Shown: positions 61,030-64,000 of the stretch, piece by piece
Position numbering within the stretch: position 1 is the stretch's first letter
Layout: each line of letters opens with the position of its first letter
DNA from: Mesorhizobium amorphae
GTDB lineage: Bacteria > Pseudomonadota > Alphaproteobacteria > Rhizobiales > Rhizobiaceae
Reading direction: 5' to 3'
Assembly (NCBI RefSeq): GCF_014843845.1
Contig: NZ_JHQS01000057.1
Coordinates: 17,170-81,169, forward strand
Length of the DNA stretch: 64,000 nucleotides
Position numbers and translations under genes: made by a program
The notes under the pieces: generated by a model
The model's input: the letters and a program-made list of their open reading frames with translations, nothing else
The model's database searches: none
What the model was told of the DNA's origin: nothing

Positions 61030-61911
61030 TTAGGCCAGCCATCCCATTGTCACGCACAACAGCAGCACGACCCCGAGCAAGCCGCGATAGACAACGAACG
61101 GCCACGCGGAGAAACGTTCCAGAATGCGCATCAGGCCCCAGATGGCAAAAAAGGCGGAAACGGAGGCAACGACGAGTCCAACGGCGAGAACCGACCAGCC
61201 ATGGGCATCGAGGTGGACCTTGTGCAATTCCCACAATTCCCTAAGGCCAGCTAGCGCGATGGCCGGCAGTCCGAGCAGGAACGAGAAGCGCGCCGCCTCC
61301 TCCCGCTTGAAGCCGAGCGCCAGCGCCGCGGTCAAGGTCGAGCCCGAGCGCGACACGCCGGGAATGAGCGCGCCGACCTGGGCGATGCCGACGAGCATCG
61401 CGTCGACCAGCGATGCCTCGCCAATCGTGCGCCTATGGCGCGCATAGATTTCGGCGAGCGCCAGCAGGATCGCCAGGCCAAGGCAGGCCCAGCCGATCAC
61501 AGCCAGGCTGCGCAGCGGCGAATTGCAGGCGTTGAGCAGGCCCGACAGCGCCACGCCGGCAATGACGATCGGGACGGTCGCCAGTACGATCCAAAATGCC
61601 AGGCGGAAGTGCCGGTCGGCAAAATCGCGCCGCGAAAGTGCTGAAAGCGAACCCGCGACCATGTCGCGGACGTCGCTCCAGAAATAGCTGACCACCGCGG
61701 CGAGCGCCGCCAACTGCATGGCGGCCGAGAAGGCAGAGCCGGGATCCTGCCAGCCGAACAGGGCCGGTACGATGCGCATATGAGCGGTCGAAGAGATGGG
61801 CAGCAGTTCAGTGATGCCTTGCACCACGCCGAGGAACGCGACCTTGGCATATCCCAATCCGACGAAGCCGGTGTCCACGCCCTGAGTGCACATGCCAGCC
61901 ATATCGATCAC
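61030..61911 (-). CDS. uppP: undecaprenyl-diphosphatase UppP/BacA
   Basis: 293 residues, about eight membrane helices. The two signature motifs are present: AFLGVVQGITELLPISSTAHMRI near the N terminus and VDAMLVGIAQVGALIPGVSRSGSTLTAAL in the middle, with the (E/Q)-rich and PGXSRSXXT active-site residues. It recycles undecaprenyl pyrophosphate for peptidoglycan synthesis. Start could be one of three early Met codons. Its proximity to a dead DedA gene and an acyltransferase suggests an envelope cluster. Confidence 0.92.
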   Translation of the reverse strand: MIDMAGMCTQGVDTGFVGLGYAKVAFLGVVQGITELLPISSTAHMRIVPALFGWQDPGSAFSAAMQLAALAAVVSYFWSDVRDMVAGSLSALSRRDFADRHFRLAFWIVLATVPIVIAGVALSGLLNACNSPLRSLAVIGWACLGLAILLALAEIYARHRRTIGEASLVDAMLVGIAQVGALIPGVSRSGSTLTAALALGFKREEAARFSFLLGLPAIALAGLRELWELHKVHLDAHGWSVLAVGLVVASVSAFFAIWGLMRILERFSAWPFVVYRGLLGVVLLLCVTMGWLA

Positions 61912-62147
61912 TCAGACTCGCGCGCTGAAGCGCGAACGCTTTCCGGTAACAGACCAGACCGTCTCATGTCTTTTCCAGCCGTTACATGGATCCTGATGCC
62001 GGACCCTGCCATCAGGGGGCTTGATAGTTCCGCGCCCCGCCGGTCGAAGCCGGCGGGGCTTGGGGACGACATGAAAAGTTTCATGCCCTCTCGTGATCCG
62101 GGGGGTGGATCGAGACGAGAATATTTCATGCCTCGTGCCTGTCCTAT
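61912..62147. other. no gene seen downstream of the small ORF
   Basis: Short ORFs only, without motifs. Confidence 0.35.
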
Positions 62148-62324
62148 TCACATTGATAGACCCCACGTGCACTTTGCTTTGATGGGCACCGTTATCGGAA
62201 GAGGACGCCAAATCCTTTGGCACCGCGCGGATCGTAGGCTTTGGCATTCGGCCTGGTTGGTGCCGTAAATGGTGCCGGAGATGAAGGCGAGCAGAAGCGC
62301 CCGCGGCCGGATAGTCTTCTCCAT
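62148..62324 (-). CDS. possible small protein with signal-like start
   Basis: 58 codons from ATG 62324 with an AAAGGAAAGC ribosome site at good spacing: MEKTIRPRALLLAFISGTIY, then a Cys/Arg-rich tail. The hydrophobic start may be a signal peptide of a small exported protein whose tail is decayed. No family recognised. Confidence 0.35.
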   Translation of the reverse strand: MEKTIRPRALLLAFISGTIYGTNQAECQSLRSARCQRIWRPLPITVPIKAKCTWGLSM

Positions 62325-62339
62325 AGCTTTCCTTTCGGC

Positions 62340-63386
62340 CTAAGGATCTTGCGTTCGGATATTTTGGGGAAATCTGACTGGTCTGAGCAAGCCAGCTAGC
62401 GGCTTTTCCACTAGCCAATAGGACACGACACCTATCGCTACCGCACCAACCAAAATTGGAGCTAAGAGGTAGGCCTGCCCCTCGATATTCACGCCAATCC
62501 GCGCGAGCATAATCGTGATCGCGAGAATGGCCAAAGAGTGGGTCAGGTAAATTGAATAGGATGCATCCCCTAGCAATTTAAGCACTCGAAGGCGCGGTTT
62601 GATGGCCTGCGATTTTTCCAGGGAAACTAGACCAGTGAGGATGAGAAGTGCGGGAATGCCCCAAATCAGAACTCTGAAGCCCTCGACATTTGGCAGCCAA
62701 TTTGACGCCACCAAAACCAAGACGCCACTCGAAAGCATAGACCACGCAAGCCAGACCGGAGGAAGCCGGTCTCTGATCCACGCCTGCGCGAGCCAAACGC
62801 CTGCCAAGAATTCAAGCAGCAATGGCGACGTATCTGTAAGTGCTATCCGATTAACAAATGGAAAAAGGCGGCCGATACAGGTCAGAATCAGTATGACGAA
62901 AGTGAGGCTTGCTAACCTCGTAGACGCCGATGTTATAAGCAGCAACCCAAACAGAAGATAGAAAAACATTTCGTAATTTAATGTCCAGCCCTGGATAAGA
63001 AGAGGCCAAATGGAACCGTTCGGAGCGACGTGAGGAATAAAAAGTAGTGACTCCACAACGTGCGGCACCGTTGGGTTTTCGCGAGGAAACAGGTTTGGCT
63101 TCAGAGTGGCGGCTAGTGCGAGAAAAAGAGTTACGACCCAATAGATTGGCACCACCCGCTTGATCCGCTGACCAAAAAAGGCTGCCATTGTCACATTGCG
63201 ACCAGACGTGATCAGCCACATGACGAAGCCACTTATCACAAAGAAGGCGTCCACCCCGGCGTTCCCGACCGAGAAGCTGACATTCGTCAGCAGTGATCCA
63301 TGGAAGGCGGCAACCCCAATGGCAGCTATGCCGCGAACATATTGAACCGACAGGATTTGCGTTGGCCTGCCCGTGGCTAGCGACAT
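62340..63386 (-). CDS. membrane-bound O-acyltransferase (acyltransferase family 3)
   Basis: 348 residues from ATG 63386, preceded by GGGGA; the 21-residue-longer start is non-typical. Ten or so hydrophobic segments. Family landmarks: QILSVQYVRGIAAIGVAAFH (the catalytic His motif R…A..V...H), GVDAFFVISGFVM, FFGQRIKRVVPIYW, WTLNYEMFFYLLFG, and the late YSIYLTHSLAIL. Such OafA/NodX/ExoZ-like enzymes acetylate surface polysaccharides or lipids. The acceptor here is unknown. Confidence 0.88.
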   Translation of the reverse strand: MSLATGRPTQILSVQYVRGIAAIGVAAFHGSLLTNVSFSVGNAGVDAFFVISGFVMWLITSGRNVTMAAFFGQRIKRVVPIYWVVTLFLALAATLKPNLFPRENPTVPHVVESLLFIPHVAPNGSIWPLLIQGWTLNYEMFFYLLFGLLLITSASTRLASLTFVILILTCIGRLFPFVNRIALTDTSPLLLEFLAGVWLAQAWIRDRLPPVWLAWSMLSSGVLVLVASNWLPNVEGFRVLIWGIPALLILTGLVSLEKSQAIKPRLRVLKLLGDASYSIYLTHSLAILAITIMLARIGVNIEGQAYLLAPILVGAVAIGVVSYWLVEKPLAGLLRPVRFPQNIRTQDP

Positions 63387-63802
63387 CAAAAGTCCCCTTC
63401 TACCGCCTCGATCACCGGGGCTCGATTTTCGTCCCGCTGGCTTCGCCAACCGGGAATTATTTGCTGCCGAGGGATTACTCTATGACGGTGCCTTAGACGG
63501 TCGATCAGCTGCGACATCTGCCTGCCGCCCGCGGCGCGCGGTGAGCGTCGGCTGCTCAGACGCAACAGCATCAGGTGCTGCCACACCCAAGCGAAGGGCA
63601 TGCCAAGTATTTTGAGCGTCACCGGTTTGGTCGAGAGCATTTCGGCCGGCGCCCGCATGGCGGTGGCGCCATGCGCCAAGAGTACGATCAGCGCCACCAT
63701 GATCGCCAGCGCGACGAGGTCGTAGCTGTTGGGCACGATTCGGTTGCGAGTCAGCTGGGCGGCTTCGCGTTGCGAGGTGCGGTCGTGTGGCAGGAAAATC
63801 AT
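63386..63802 (-). pseudogene. ABC transporter permease, N-terminal fragment
   Basis: The minus strand starts MIFLPHDRTSQREAAQLTRNRIVPNSYDLVALAIMVALIVLLAHGATAM, which resembles the start of COG4986-type anion/phosphonate permeases (…P.S.YDL.AL…V…LL..GA..M..P…L…P..L). Homology stops near 63611 and the rest to 63386 is Arg-rich and non-membrane. Only one membrane helix remains, so it is a truncated relic. Confidence 0.5.
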
Positions 63803-64000
63803 GGTGAGGCCTCATTGTCCGAATGAGGGTTTCTGCATGAGAAGCGGCACGCCGAGTGTCGAAACCCAGATCATGACTAGGTCCATCCTGGGGCCCCCGC
63901 CCCGCCCAAGTGTTGGGAGCGGGAAAAAGCTGTGGGTCAAGCCGCAAGGGCAAACTTGGCTTGCTTCAATCGACCATCGGCAACCGCCGCGCGGACCTGA
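63803..64000 (-). other. right edge; possible 3' end of a minus-strand gene
   Basis: The minus strand is open from the window edge and reads VRAAVADGRLKQAKFALAA before a TGA (63935-63937). This is too short for a firm call. The rest of this stretch holds no gene. Confidence 0.25.

Noticed and set aside
1..64000. tRNA, rRNA or CRISPR loci
   Set aside because: No cloverleaf-like, rRNA-like or regularly spaced repeat sequence was noticed; a tRNAscan/Infernal run would be needed to exclude short RNAs.

Overview
The window looks like a chromosome (or large replicon) segment of a high-GC alphaproteobacterium of the order Hyphomicrobiales, most likely in or near Mesorhizobium/Aminobacter (Phyllobacteriaceae). 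The evidence is a rhizobial-type malonate locus (matABC with divergent matR), several amino-acid/polyamine-type ABC systems, FCD-type GntR regulators, and rhizobial families such as DUF1402, DUF4337 and the BTLCP transglutaminase-like peptidases. The genus is inferred from gene content only. I saw no rRNA, tRNA or CRISPR array.

Layout. (1) 1-11144: an intact catabolic island. An alpha/beta hydrolase, a NIPSNAP protein, a DUF3830-like protein, a carnitine-dehydrogenase-like enzyme and an SDR face a P5C-reductase-like enzyme. They are followed by a GntR regulator, a complete branched-chain-type (Liv) ABC transporter and a DAO-type flavoenzyme. The same perfect 10-bp palindrome lies upstream of the regulator and upstream of the transporter. 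(2) 11145-16673: a mobile-element graveyard with remnants of a TniB/MuB-like ATPase, ImmA/IrrE, IS110, IS481, IS4 and an aminotransferase. (3) 16674-19142: a PAS-GGDEF-EAL protein. (4) 19640-27912: a polyamine-type ABC operon with its TetR regulator, a divergent flavin oxidoreductase, an internally deleted agmatinase-like gene and an AMP-dependent ligase. (5) 27996-34245: an orphan znuA followed by more decay: hydantoin racemase, Gfo/Idh and Mu/TniA-type transposase remnants, and a broken LivG-LivF-alkylsulfatase run. (6) 34669-39924: the malonate locus, with three operator-like repeats spaced exactly 21 bp apart. (7) 40081-45580: sugar-transporter and regulator remnants, then a 2.45-kb IS1595-type element carrying passenger genes, including a HEPN-motif protein and a SinR/Cas2-like small protein. 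(8) 45611-55115: a membrane/stress module with a two-component system, DUF4337 and two channel-like proteins. (9) 55528-63802: a caspase-like protein lacking both catalytic residues, DUF1402, a DedA pseudogene, a BTLCP peptidase, UppP, an acyltransferase and a truncated ABC permease.

The intact parts suggest a soil or plant-associated heterotroph that imports and degrades nitrogenous organic compounds and malonate. The many truncated genes point to repeated deletion and insertion between the functional islands. The IS1595-type element at 41635-44087 is my best candidate for an undescribed system: it combines a predicted HEPN protein, a small antisense-overlapping partner and a Cas2/VapD-like protein with a structured leader.
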